Origin: Noviherbaspirillum suwonense
GTDB taxonomy: Bacteria; Pseudomonadota; Gammaproteobacteria; Burkholderiales; Burkholderiaceae_D
DNA length: 64,000 nucleotides
Assembly: GCF_900182955.1 (NCBI RefSeq)
Contig: NZ_FXUL01000018.1
Location: 1-64,000 of the forward strand
Direction of reading: 5' to 3'
Each line of letters opens with the position of its first letter. Position 1 is the stretch's first letter. Of this stretch, positions 45,544 to 53,976 are shown piece by piece. Made by a program: the position numbers and the translations under genes. The notes beneath the pieces were generated by a model. The model was given only the letters and a program-made list of their open reading frames with translations, searched no databases and had not been told where the DNA came from.

Positions 45544-46206
45544 ATGACTAACAAGCGTTTTCAATTGACCGTACTTGGCGCTGTAGCTTGCGTTTCGCTG
45601 AGCGCGGCCTCGGCCGAACTGGGGCACTTGCGTTGGCCGGCAAACAGCACGATAGCGGTGGAGACGGCACACGAAGCACACGTCATCGTCGACCAAGGCG
45701 CCAAGGCGGACGGCGGCGCGGAATTTGCAGGCCGCGACGGTCGGACCATCGAGAAAGTGCGCGGGGGCGTTAACGCCTGGATCGTGACCGAACAGGGCCG
45801 CGAGCAGCCCGTTCTCTATCCGAAGGCAGTGGAGTTGGGCGATGCCGGTTTCGACTCCCGGTCATTCAATCTCAGCACCGATGGCATCGTCTTCTTTGCT
45901 TTCAACAAGACCGCCCCGCAAGATGTCCAGCAACTGCAGCGCATCGTTCAGGCAGCCAGGTCCCGCAACGCCGATGTGCGCGTTGTTGGGCATGCCGATG
46001 AAGTCGGCTCGGACCGCTACAACCAGCGCCTGTCCACCCGCCGGGCCAAGGCGGTCGCCGACTACCTGATCAATGCCGGCATTTCCCCAGACCAGATTAG
46101 CTTTGAAGGCCGTGGCAAGCGGGAACCCGCGGACCTGAATAACCCCGCGAAGAACCGGCGTGCTGTGATTTCCTTTGCCGCCGCCAAAGGAGTGAAAACA
46201 CAATGA
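45544..46206 (+). CDS. OmpA-like peptidoglycan-binding protein heading the tra operon
   Basis: This 220-residue secreted protein has a signal peptide (about 1-24). Its C-terminal OmpA domain (about 105-215) carries VVGHADEVGSDRYNQRLSTRRAKAV, cited here as the family's hallmark for peptidoglycan binding. It should tie the transfer channel to the cell wall. The ATG at 45544 has AAGG about ten bases upstream. Its stop overlaps traL by four bases, so it is the first gene of the operon, ahead of the usual traL. Confidence 0.8.
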   Translation: MTNKRFQLTVLGAVACVSLSAASAELGHLRWPANSTIAVETAHEAHVIVDQGAKADGGAEFAGRDGRTIEKVRGGVNAWIVTEQGREQPVLYPKAVELGDAGFDSRSFNLSTDGIVFFAFNKTAPQDVQQLQRIVQAARSRNADVRVVGHADEVGSDRYNQRLSTRRAKAVADYLINAGISPDQISFEGRGKREPADLNNPAKNRRAVISFAAAKGVKTQ

Positions 46207-46487
46207 ATGAAGTGGATATCCCACGCTACGTCGATAGCCAGCCCCAGTTGTTTTTCTGGGAAATCGACGAGGCCGTGATCTTTATTGGCCTGCTCGGTTG
46301 CGGCATTGCCATTGGCGGTTGGTTCACCCTGCTGTCCATCCTCGCCGGCTACTACGCCGTCAAGGCATTCAAGCGCTTCAAGAACGGTGCACTGGACGGC
46401 ATCCTGCTGCACCTTTGCTACTGGCTGGGCGTCATGAGCCTGAACAAGCACTACCAGGACTCGACCAAGAGGGACTTCCACCTATGA
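46203..46487 (+). CDS. traL: TraL, F-type transfer channel protein
   Basis: This 94-residue protein has the TraL/VirB3-like layout: a short N-terminus, IPRYVDSQPQLFFWEIDE, and two close membrane helices (about 25-60). It sits in the inner membrane and helps TraC/TraB in pilus assembly. It overlaps both neighbours by four bases. Confidence 0.92.
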   Translation: MNEVDIPRYVDSQPQLFFWEIDEAVIFIGLLGCGIAIGGWFTLLSILAGYYAVKAFKRFKNGALDGILLHLCYWLGVMSLNKHYQDSTKRDFHL

Positions 46488-47131
46488 AGCTGTCCTTCAT
46501 GAAGTCGACATGGGAATCGGCCAACAAGGGCACCTCTGTCATGCTGATGTCGAACGTGGCCCTTGCGCTCGCCTTGGGCGCAATGGTAGTCGACAAGCTG
46601 ACGGACCATGAGCGACTTGTCCTGGTGCCGCCGTATATCGACAAGGCAGTCAAGGTCGGCTGGAAGTCGGCGGATGCGGATTATCTGAAATCGTTCGGCC
46701 TGTATTTCGCCACGCTCTCTGCCAATGTCAGCCCGAAGAACGTCACCTTCGTGGCGGACTCCCTGTCCGGCATGGTGTCGGCACGGATTTACCCGGAAGT
46801 GCGCAAGAAGCTGCTGGTGCTGGCCGAAGACCCGGTGTTCAAGGCCAACGGCGGTTCGGTGCGGTTCGAGCCGGACCGCGTGGTCTTCGAAGCCGACACT
46901 TCCAAGGTATTCGTCTCGGGAAATATGACGACCCAGACTGCCGGCGGCAGGCAGGAATCGGCTGCACTGACCTATGAAATGCGCATCGAGATGCAGGCGG
47001 GCCGCCCCCTGGTCGACGCGCTGACCCACTATCCCGGCAACCAGCCGCACACGCTGAAATGGCTGGAAGGAAATCCGAAGGCTGCCGAGGATGCCAAGGT
47101 CGCTTTACAAGTGAAGGAAACGCAAGAATGA
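46484..47131 (+). CDS. traE: TraE, F-type transfer channel protein
   Basis: This 215-residue protein has one N-terminal membrane helix (about 18-40) and a periplasmic VirB8-like domain with VPPYIDKAVKVGW and YLKSFGLYFATLSANVSP typical of TraE. It forms part of the inner-membrane channel platform. The ATG at 46484 overlaps the traL stop, and its own stop overlaps traK by four bases. Confidence 0.92.
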   Translation: MKLSFMKSTWESANKGTSVMLMSNVALALALGAMVVDKLTDHERLVLVPPYIDKAVKVGWKSADADYLKSFGLYFATLSANVSPKNVTFVADSLSGMVSARIYPEVRKKLLVLAEDPVFKANGGSVRFEPDRVVFEADTSKVFVSGNMTTQTAGGRQESAALTYEMRIEMQAGRPLVDALTHYPGNQPHTLKWLEGNPKAAEDAKVALQVKETQE

Positions 47132-47976
47132 AACGTCTGTTAGTCGCGCTGGCTGTCCTGAGCGCTTTTGCCGCCCAAGCGCAAGATCTGCCGCCGCCTC
47201 CGGGTATCCCCGCTGCAGGTACGCCGGTGTCATTCCATGCGAAGGCAGCCGCACCCAAGCGAATCCTGGAGCAGAAACTGCCGGGGCTGGGCCTGATGCC
47301 AGGCGATAAGCAGGCGACCAAAGCCAATGTGGTTCGCGTCTCATCCGACCGCAATGAAATCATTTATGTGTCGGCAGAATATCCGAACCGGATCGCAACC
47401 CCTTATGCCGATCCAAAGGTCATTGATGACGACAAGGCGGTGGTAAAGGCGGTTGGTCAATCGGTATATGTAACGCCGAAAAGCGATGCACCGATTACCC
47501 TGTTCGTCTCCGGTCCGTCGCCAAACGATCCGGTCGTGTCGCTGACCCTGGTGCCGAAGAACCTGCCGTCGCAGACCATCATTCTGCAGTTGGACGAGCC
47601 GCTCGCCGCCGTTGGCGCCAAGCCGGAAGAAGAAGCGCCGTCCGACAACGTCTATACCGACCGGATCCGCTATGTCATGCGCCAGATCGCGCTGGGTAAA
47701 ACGCCCGAAGGCTTCGCCGAAGGTGCGCTGCCAAGAGCCGTGGCGCGCATGGATCAGCTGATGGTCGTGCCGGAAGTGCGTTACTCCGGCTCCAGCTATG
47801 ACGTCTATCGCTACCGGGTCGAGAACGTCTCGGATGCGACGGTCGAGATGGATGAGCAGGCTTTTGCGTCGGATGGCGTGCGCGCCGTGGCGATCTTCCC
47901 GAACGCGATCCTCGAAAAGGGCCAGTCGACGTCCGTTTTCGTCATGGCTGACAAAGCGGCCACGGGAGGCAAGTAA
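47128..47976 (+). CDS. traK: TraK, outer-membrane core secretin-like protein
   Basis: This 282-residue periplasmic protein has a signal peptide (residues 1-18) and the TraK/VirB9-like strands, including TITLFVSG-like and VSLTLVPKNLP segments. It joins TraV and TraB in the outer-membrane core. The start at 47128 overlaps the traE stop; the stop and the traB start share one base (TAATG). Confidence 0.9.
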   Translation: MKRLLVALAVLSAFAAQAQDLPPPPGIPAAGTPVSFHAKAAAPKRILEQKLPGLGLMPGDKQATKANVVRVSSDRNEIIYVSAEYPNRIATPYADPKVIDDDKAVVKAVGQSVYVTPKSDAPITLFVSGPSPNDPVVSLTLVPKNLPSQTIILQLDEPLAAVGAKPEEEAPSDNVYTDRIRYVMRQIALGKTPEGFAEGALPRAVARMDQLMVVPEVRYSGSSYDVYRYRVENVSDATVEMDEQAFASDGVRAVAIFPNAILEKGQSTSVFVMADKAATGGK

Positions 47977-49202
47977 TGGCCACCTTTGGTGAACAATTCA
48001 AGAAAAAGTGGGATAACACCCCGCCTGCAGCGCGCGCTGTAACGGCCATTGTTCTGGTCCTCGGCACGTTGATGATTGGCGCATCCCTCGTGATGGGACC
48101 GGCAAAAGCCCAGCCGCAGAAACGCATGGTTGCGGCGAGCGAAACCAACCTGTTGCTGCCGAAGGGCAAAGACAAGACGGTGGAGAAGGTCGCTGCAGAA
48201 TCGGCCTCCAACGGCCAGGAAATCGACAAGGTCAAGGCAGAGCTGGCCAAGGAAAAGGCCGACAACCAGGCCATGCTGCAGCGCCTTGAGGCGTCGGAAA
48301 AGTCTCGGACGACTTCCTCCGTCGACTCCGAAGTGGTGCAGGAACTCATAGCCCTGAAAAAGCGGCTGGACGAAGTCGAAAAGAACAAGGGTACCGGCCC
48401 CGGTCCGAAGCTGAGCGATCCGGTTCCGACCGGCGCCGCAGGTCTGGCCAACCCGGTGCTGGATGGCGCTACTGCCGCTGCCGGCGATGCGCCAAGGTCG
48501 GATGATGGTCCGAAGCTGCGCGTGATCGGGGGCGACAAGCCTGCTGCGGTCAAGGAATCCAAGAAGGCAGCCAAGGTCTATGCGTACATGCCAGCCGGCT
48601 CGATGGTTGAAGCAGTACTGATGAATGGTATGGATGCGCCTACGAGTGCTGTCTCGCAGAAGAACCCGGTCCCCGCCGTCATGCGCGTGAAGTCCGATGC
48701 CATCCTGCCGAACCACTTCACCCACGATATCAAGGAGTGCTTCGTTCTGGTATCCGGCTTTGGCGTCATGAGTTCCGAGCGTGCGCAGCTGCGTACCGAA
48801 ACCTACTCCTGTATCCGTGAAAACGGACAGGTGCTGGAAGGGAAGCTGGATGGCTATGTGGTGGGCGAGGATGGGCGCGTCGGCGCACGCGGCCGTCTGG
48901 TCAGCAAGCAGGGCAGCCTGATCGCCAAATCGCTGGCCGCAGGTGTGTTGTCCGGTATTGGTCAGGCGATTACCCCGACGAACGTGCCGCAACTGAATCT
49001 GAATCCATCGAGCATGGTGCAGACCCAAACCACCGATGCAAGCACAGTCGCCCAAACTGGTGTGGCGCGCGGCCTTTCGGACGCATCCAAAGCAGCGGCA
49101 CATTTTTATCTGGAAATAGCGCGGGAAATGACACCCGTCGTTGAAATCGATGCCGGCCGCAAGCTGACCATCGTGCTGATCAAGGGAGTGGAATTCAAAT
49201 GA
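47976..49202 (+). CDS. traB: TraB, VirB10-like envelope-spanning protein
   Basis: This 408-residue protein has an N-terminal membrane helix (about 20-45), a coiled coil (about 70-135, KVKAELAKEKADNQAMLQRLEA) and a Pro/Gly-rich linker. The C-terminal VirB10 domain (about 195-405) contains YMPAGSMVEAVLMNGMDAPT and IKECFVLVSGFGVMSSERA. It spans from inner membrane to the outer-membrane core. The overlaps with traK and traV are one and four bases. Confidence 0.93.
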   Translation: MATFGEQFKKKWDNTPPAARAVTAIVLVLGTLMIGASLVMGPAKAQPQKRMVAASETNLLLPKGKDKTVEKVAAESASNGQEIDKVKAELAKEKADNQAMLQRLEASEKSRTTSSVDSEVVQELIALKKRLDEVEKNKGTGPGPKLSDPVPTGAAGLANPVLDGATAAAGDAPRSDDGPKLRVIGGDKPAAVKESKKAAKVYAYMPAGSMVEAVLMNGMDAPTSAVSQKNPVPAVMRVKSDAILPNHFTHDIKECFVLVSGFGVMSSERAQLRTETYSCIRENGQVLEGKLDGYVVGEDGRVGARGRLVSKQGSLIAKSLAAGVLSGIGQAITPTNVPQLNLNPSSMVQTQTTDASTVAQTGVARGLSDASKAAAHFYLEIAREMTPVVEIDAGRKLTIVLIKGVEFK

Positions 49203-49837
49203 AAAACCTCAAACTGAACAATCGCATTGTTGCCATCGCGCTCGCTATCCCTGTGTTACTGACCGGCTGTGCTTCGGCTCTCAATCCAGGTGGAGAATCG
49301 TCCTTTTCTTGCCCCGGTATGCCACAAGGCATCGTTTGCAAGACCCCGACCGCGGTCTACAAGTCGACGAACCAGATGCCGGCAGAAACCGAGAATGATC
49401 TGCCGCTTGGCCAGCACCTTGGCGACAAGTCGGGCCCGCCCGCAGGCATGACCTATGTGCTGCCCAAGTCGCTCGATGTGAAATCCGCGCCTGGCGCGAC
49501 CACCGGCGCCGGCATCGTCAAGACCGGCAAAGCCAAGCCGGTGCGCGAAGCCGCGCAAGTCATGCGCATCTGGATTGCGGAATGGACCGACAAGAATGAT
49601 GACCTGCACTACCCCGGCTATCTGTTCACCGAAATCCAGCCGCGCCGCTGGTCGGTCGGCAAGTCGGAAGCCTCGGGTCGCAATACCACCGTTCCGTTCC
49701 GTGCGGCCGCAGCGCCAGCCGGCGCATCGGGCAAAGAGCAACCTGTCGCCGCCAAGCCTGCCGAGGGTGAGGCGCGTCAGTCGGCGGCGATGAGCATGCC
49801 GGGATTACCGTCACCCTCGGACATCAACCTCAACTGA
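49199..49837 (+). CDS. traV: TraV, outer-membrane lipoprotein
   Basis: This 212-residue protein has a lipoprotein signal with LLTGC at about residues 20-24, then the TraV signature with two cysteines, SFSCPGMPQGIVC. A Pro/Ala-rich linker follows. TraV anchors TraK in the outer membrane. It overlaps traB by four bases and is followed 40 bases later by the pilin gene. Confidence 0.9.
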   Translation: MKNLKLNNRIVAIALAIPVLLTGCASALNPGGESSFSCPGMPQGIVCKTPTAVYKSTNQMPAETENDLPLGQHLGDKSGPPAGMTYVLPKSLDVKSAPGATTGAGIVKTGKAKPVREAAQVMRIWIAEWTDKNDDLHYPGYLFTEIQPRRWSVGKSEASGRNTTVPFRAAAAPAGASGKEQPVAAKPAEGEARQSAAMSMPGLPSPSDINLN

Positions 49838-49877
49838 TTTTTTACCACCACAACCCCCTCACTCTCTGGAGATTTGT

Positions 49878-50216
49878 ATGAAACTGAAACAACAAGCCCT
49901 GGCCGCCCAGCAAAACGTCATTTCCTTCGCCAAGGAACACCATGCCTTCCTGCTGGCGTTCGTCATCGTCGCCGTCCTCTCCATGGGTAGCGCCATCGCC
50001 GGCACGGATTCCACTTTCGCCACCGTATCCACGAACCTGGACGGCTGGATGACCGGCTCGCTGGGCAAGGTGTTCTCCCTCGGCGCTCTGGCGGTTGGCT
50101 TGGGCATTGGCGTGATCAAGCAGTCGATTCTGTCGGTTGCGACCGGCGTATCGATCGCCCTGGCATCGTCCATCGGCCCTGGCGTACTGACCAACATGTT
50201 TTCGGCCACCCTGTAA
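49878..50216 (+). CDS. traA: F-type propilin (TraA-like)
   Basis: This 112-residue protein has a long leader whose hydrophobic segment ends at IVAVLSMGSAIAG (about 27-45), where leader peptidase could cut. The mature chain of about 65-70 residues has two hydrophobic helices (about 66-82 and 86-106), as in TraA-type pilins. Pilins diverge fast, so the call rests on size, layout and position between traV and traC. A terminator-like hairpin follows, which would raise pilin mRNA relative to downstream genes. Confidence 0.75.
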   Translation: MKLKQQALAAQQNVISFAKEHHAFLLAFVIVAVLSMGSAIAGTDSTFATVSTNLDGWMTGSLGKVFSLGALAVGLGIGVIKQSILSVATGVSIALASSIGPGVLTNMFSATL

Positions 50217-50236
50217 TTTAGAACGTGCCGAATTTC

Positions 50237-50264
50237 GGGGAGGCTGCGGCCTCTCCAATTTTTT
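50237..50264 (+). terminator. Leaky terminator or processing hairpin after the pilin gene
   Basis: GGGGAGGC and GCCTCTCC (one G-T pair) surround TGCG, followed by AATTTTTT. It lies between the pilin gene and traC in one operon, so it must be partial. Confidence 0.65.
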
Positions 50265-50293
50265 AGCCAACCAGACAAAATTCACTTTCCGCC

Positions 50294-52738
50294 ATGCTCT
50301 CCTTCTTCAAGTCCTCCAAAGCTGCAAGGCAGCCCGTGCTCATCGATGGCGACCGCAAATCGGTGCCGTTCGAGAAGCTGACCGTGCGCGCATGCGATAC
50401 CGACTCCAATATCTTCTATATGTCGGACGGAAAGGAATTCTATCTGGGTGCCTGCTATACAGGACTGCCCATTGCCGGCGCGGATGCGGCCACGGTCGAC
50501 AAGTTCAAGTCCGCACTGAGCATGCAGCTTCCACCCGGCAGCTTCATTCAGTTTGCGCTCCTCAGCAGCCCGGACGTCGAATCGTATCTGGACCGCTATC
50601 TCACCAATAAGGAATACGCGACACCGATTCTCTCCGAGTTGGCGAAGTCGCATGCGGCGCATTTCCGTGATGGCATCGACAAGGCGCTGGTCAACACGTC
50701 GGGCGTGCTGCTGAACCGCCAGCGCATCATGCTGACCATCAAGGTGCCGTGCCCAAGTCCAATTCCCACGGAAGCCCATATCCACGCAGCGAGGGAAACA
50801 ACCGACCGATTCTACGAAGCCGTACGGGCAACTGGCATCCATCTCGAGGTGGTAGGTCCACAGCAGTACCTGCACATCATGCGGCTCATCACCCATCTGT
50901 GGGAAAAGCCAGAATCCAACTATAACGATCAGGTTCCGCTGCGCGAACAGGTCTATTACCCCGCCGACTCCATCAATTTTAGCGACAAGAATACGATCAG
51001 CTTCCACGAAGACCAGTTTTTCGCCAAGGCCATGAGCGTCAAGTTCTTCCCCAAGCGCGCACGGTTAAGTGTGATGAACCAGCTCATCGGCGACGCCCAC
51101 GGATTGACCAACCAGGTCACCGATCCCTTTTATATGGTCATGACCCTGCACTATCCGGACCAGGTGGCCAAGGGAGAATGGGTTAAGGGAAGGTCGGCGA
51201 TGATCAATCACCAGGTATTCGGGCCGACTGCCCACATGATCCCGGTGCTGGGTTATAAGAAAGCCGGCATTGACACCCTCGTCCATGAAATGGAAGGTCG
51301 AGGGGGAATCCTGTGCGAGATGAATTTCACGGTGTTCCTTTTCTCCAGATCCAAAGAGCGGCTTAATAAGCTCACGGCCGGCTTGCAGGCCTATTATTCT
51401 TCCATCGGATTCGAAATGCGGGAAGACAGGCGGATTTTGGAGCCGCTCTGGAATAACGTGCTGCCCCTGAATACGACCCGGGAAGGCATCAGAAACCTGT
51501 ATCGCTTTCACACCATGGCAATCAGCCACGCTGTCCAGTTTCTGCCGATATTCGGGGACTGGGGCGGCACCGGCCCTTCCGGGGCGACTTTGCTCATGTC
51601 GCGCCGTGGGCAACCAGTCCTGTTCGACCTGTTCGAGTCGCATACCAACTTCAATGCCGTGGTCTTTGCCGAATCCGGCGCAGGCAAATCCTTTTTTACG
51701 CAGCAGTTGGTTTCGGACTACCTGGCAGAAGGGGCCAAGGTATGGGTCATCGACACGGGCCGCAGCTATGAAAAGCTCGCCAACGTCAACGATGGCACCT
51801 TTATCGAGTTCGATACCGAATCCGACATTTGCCTGAACCCGTTCACGCACATCGATGGCAACCTCGACGAGGAAATGGACATCCTCAAGGCCATGATCGC
51901 CAAGATGGCGGCCCCGGAGGAAGTCCTGGACGACTACCGGATGGCGCTTCTGGAGCAGGCCATTACCACCACCTACAAGAAATACGGACCCGCATCGACC
52001 ATTACCGCAGTCGCGGACTGCTGTATCCAGTCGCCCGACCCCGAAGCGCAGCGACTCGGCAAGCAGCTGTTCCCGTTCGCCGGCGGCGCCTATACACGCT
52101 GGTTCGATGGCGAAAACAACCTGAACATGGACAATGCCTTTGTCGTTCTCGAACTCCAGGAACTGAAATCGAAAAAGGCCCTGCAGCAGGTCATCCTTCT
52201 GCAGCTGATGGCCCGCATCAACCATGAAATTTTCCTTACGCACGGCCGGCGCAAGATCCTGATCCTGGAAGAAGCGTGGGAGTCGCTGAATGACCCGGTG
52301 ATGGGCAAGGCCATGGAAGCGGTCTACCGCAAGGCCCGTAAGCACGATGCGGCCGTGATCGTGGTGACCCAGTCGGTAGCGGACCTGTACGGTTCGCCAA
52401 ATGCTCGCGCCATCTACGAAAATTCCGCCTGGCAGCTGATCCTGAAGCAAAAAGGCGAATCGATCGATTCCGCGATAGAAGGCAAGCAGTTCAAGATCGA
52501 CGACTACGGCGCATACATGCTCAAGTCCGTGCACACCAATTCCGGCAAGTACAGCGAGGTGATGATCAAGCAGTCCGAGAGCGACTGGGGCATTGCCCGC
52601 CTGGTGGTGAGCCCGTTCACGCAGGTTTTATTCTCAACCAAAGGCGCTGAGCGCGACGTCATACTCGACGCAATGAAACGCGGCGAAAGTGCCACCAGCG
52701 CCATTCATAACTTCCTCGAACACCGGCAGGCGGCCTGA
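50294..52738 (+). CDS. traC: TraC, VirB4-family ATPase of the transfer system
   Basis: This 814-residue cytosolic ATPase powers pilus assembly. The N-terminal half is the TraC-specific domain. The ATPase half has Walker A ESGAGKS at about 460-466 and Walker B in ILILEEAWESL near 653-663, followed by VIVVTQSVADL. The length matches F TraC closely. It is separated from the pilin by a leaky terminator and followed by a complete terminator, so the next gene needs its own promoter. Confidence 0.93.
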   Translation: MLSFFKSSKAARQPVLIDGDRKSVPFEKLTVRACDTDSNIFYMSDGKEFYLGACYTGLPIAGADAATVDKFKSALSMQLPPGSFIQFALLSSPDVESYLDRYLTNKEYATPILSELAKSHAAHFRDGIDKALVNTSGVLLNRQRIMLTIKVPCPSPIPTEAHIHAARETTDRFYEAVRATGIHLEVVGPQQYLHIMRLITHLWEKPESNYNDQVPLREQVYYPADSINFSDKNTISFHEDQFFAKAMSVKFFPKRARLSVMNQLIGDAHGLTNQVTDPFYMVMTLHYPDQVAKGEWVKGRSAMINHQVFGPTAHMIPVLGYKKAGIDTLVHEMEGRGGILCEMNFTVFLFSRSKERLNKLTAGLQAYYSSIGFEMREDRRILEPLWNNVLPLNTTREGIRNLYRFHTMAISHAVQFLPIFGDWGGTGPSGATLLMSRRGQPVLFDLFESHTNFNAVVFAESGAGKSFFTQQLVSDYLAEGAKVWVIDTGRSYEKLANVNDGTFIEFDTESDICLNPFTHIDGNLDEEMDILKAMIAKMAAPEEVLDDYRMALLEQAITTTYKKYGPASTITAVADCCIQSPDPEAQRLGKQLFPFAGGAYTRWFDGENNLNMDNAFVVLELQELKSKKALQQVILLQLMARINHEIFLTHGRRKILILEEAWESLNDPVMGKAMEAVYRKARKHDAAVIVVTQSVADLYGSPNARAIYENSAWQLILKQKGESIDSAIEGKQFKIDDYGAYMLKSVHTNSGKYSEVMIKQSESDWGIARLVVSPFTQVLFSTKGAERDVILDAMKRGESATSAIHNFLEHRQAA

Positions 52739-52775
52739 CGCCGCATTCTGTTTCCTGCCCGGTTGTACTAAAACC

Positions 52776-52808
52776 AAATGGCGATCCAAACAGGGTCGCC
52801 ATTTTTCT
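52776..52808 (+). terminator. Strong terminator after traC
   Basis: AAATGGCGA and TCGCCATTT form a perfect 9-bp stem around an 11-base loop and run into TTC. Confidence 0.8.
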
Positions 52809-52824
52809 TGCACAAGAGCAATAT

Positions 52825-52839
52825 ATACTGATACAGTAT
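52825..52839. promoter_or_regulatory. Palindrome ATACTG-ATA-CAGTAT before trbI
   Basis: ATACTG and CAGTAT are perfect 6-bp inverted arms around ATA, in the 92-base gap between the traC terminator and trbI. It is a candidate operator in the promoter that restarts the operon. Related TACTGTAT elements precede the genes at 23167 and 25514. Confidence 0.4.
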
Positions 52840-52900
52840 CGGTACTCGTTATGTCGTTGTAAATTCCTACTACAGCAACCCCAATTTAGAAAGACTGCCC

Positions 52901-53326
52901 ATGTCCGATCAGACAAATGCCGCGCCGGAAGCTCCTGCTCCTGCCTCTATAAATACTTCACCAAAGCAGCCCGCAGGCGTATCGCTTGTTACTGCTTGCA
53001 TCATTGCAGCGTTGTTTTCTGCCTTCAGCGGGGCGGCATCATGGCATTTTGCCTCGCAGAATGCCGGTGGCACCCTGGTTGCCACGGTCGATGCGGCACG
53101 ACTGGCGCGTCTGAAAATGAAGACCACGCTGGATCAGCCTGGTGTCACAAACGAACAGGCCACCGCGGAAGCGAAGGCATTCGTGCAGCAGCTCGACAAG
53201 GCGTTGGAAGCCTATTCAAATGAAGGCATCCTGGTGCTTAATTCCGGCGCTGCGATGAACAAACCCGCTGCCAATGACATCACCGCCAATGTCGCGGCAA
53301 ATATGGGCATCAAGTTGCAAAACTGA
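52901..53326 (+). CDS. trbI: TrbI-like F-type transfer protein
   Basis: This 141-residue protein has a polar Pro/Ala N-terminus, one membrane helix (about 30-50) and a periplasmic helical domain with VDAARLARLKM and GILVLNSGAAMN, as in TrbI of F-type systems. F TrbI modulates pilus retraction. It is two bases before the peptidase gene and begins the second half of the operon. Confidence 0.8.
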   Translation: MSDQTNAAPEAPAPASINTSPKQPAGVSLVTACIIAALFSAFSGAASWHFASQNAGGTLVATVDAARLARLKMKTTLDQPGVTNEQATAEAKAFVQQLDKALEAYSNEGILVLNSGAAMNKPAANDITANVAANMGIKLQN

Positions 53327-53328
53327 CC

Positions 53329-53889
53329 ATGGCAGCCTTGGGTATTCATGACTGGCGCACGGTATGGGCGTGTTTCTGGGCAGAGAAAGGGCGGCGTGCC
53401 TTTGCCGGCAAGGCGCTCGCGTTCTGCGCGCTAACATTCGCGATCTTCTATCCGCTGTTGAGTATGGCCACGCATGATGTTCGGATCGGCATCGATATGC
53501 AGGAGGTGCGTTGTCTTCCCTGGCGGGTGTATCTGCTCAAACTGGGCCGACCCACTGAATTCACCAGGGGAGCCTATGTCGCATTCAAGCCGCGAAATGG
53601 TTTGATGGGGCCAAAATTTGAAGGTCGTCTGGTAGGCAAGATGGTCGCGGGACTGCCGGGTGACGAGCTCGTTGTCAGTCACGATGAAGCCTCTGTTAAC
53701 GGGCGTCCGGTCGGCAAACTGGTACTGCTACCAAAACTTGCGGCCAAGCCTGGCTCCTACGACAGGCGCGAAACAGTCCCGGAGGGGAAAATTCTTGTCC
53801 TCGGCACCGACCCGCGAAGCTACGACGGCCGGTACTGGGGATTTCTTGATCAAAGCGACGTCATCGGGAGCGTGCGCCCGATGTTCTAG
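53329..53889 (+). CDS. S26-family conjugative signal peptidase with Cys at the nucleophile position
   Basis: This 186-residue protein has one N-terminal membrane helix (about 27-47) and a periplasmic S26 domain. The Ser motif S-x-P-x-G-x-Y appears as RCLPWRVY, with C62 where Ser is usual. The general-base Lys is K104 in GKMVAGLPGDE, and box E reads VLGTDPRSYDGRYWG. RP4 TraF is a related enzyme that cyclises pilin. Here it may process or circularise the pilin of 49878-50216. A Cys nucleophile would be an unusual active-site change, though it may be normal in this branch. Confidence 0.82.
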   Translation: MAALGIHDWRTVWACFWAEKGRRAFAGKALAFCALTFAIFYPLLSMATHDVRIGIDMQEVRCLPWRVYLLKLGRPTEFTRGAYVAFKPRNGLMGPKFEGRLVGKMVAGLPGDELVVSHDEASVNGRPVGKLVLLPKLAAKPGSYDRRETVPEGKILVLGTDPRSYDGRYWGFLDQSDVIGSVRPMF

Positions 53890-53976
53890 CCGAGGCGGCT
53901 GTGTAAAGCCCGACAGCGCGGGCCGTCATTACTTATTCCCTTTCATACGTATTGGTACGCGTTGTGGCTACTTATT

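Noticed and set aside
47811-49103. 430-codon minus-strand open frame
   Set aside because: Antisense shadow of traB; composition (many His, Cys, Arg) is not protein-like and there is no ribosome site.
51065-52534. 489-codon minus-strand open frame
   Set aside because: It lies wholly antisense to traC, whose motifs are unmistakable; GC-rich genes give such shadows.
52825-52839. LexA (SOS) box before trbI
   Set aside because: The arms are CTG-ATA-CAG; a LexA box needs ten bases between CTG and CAG.
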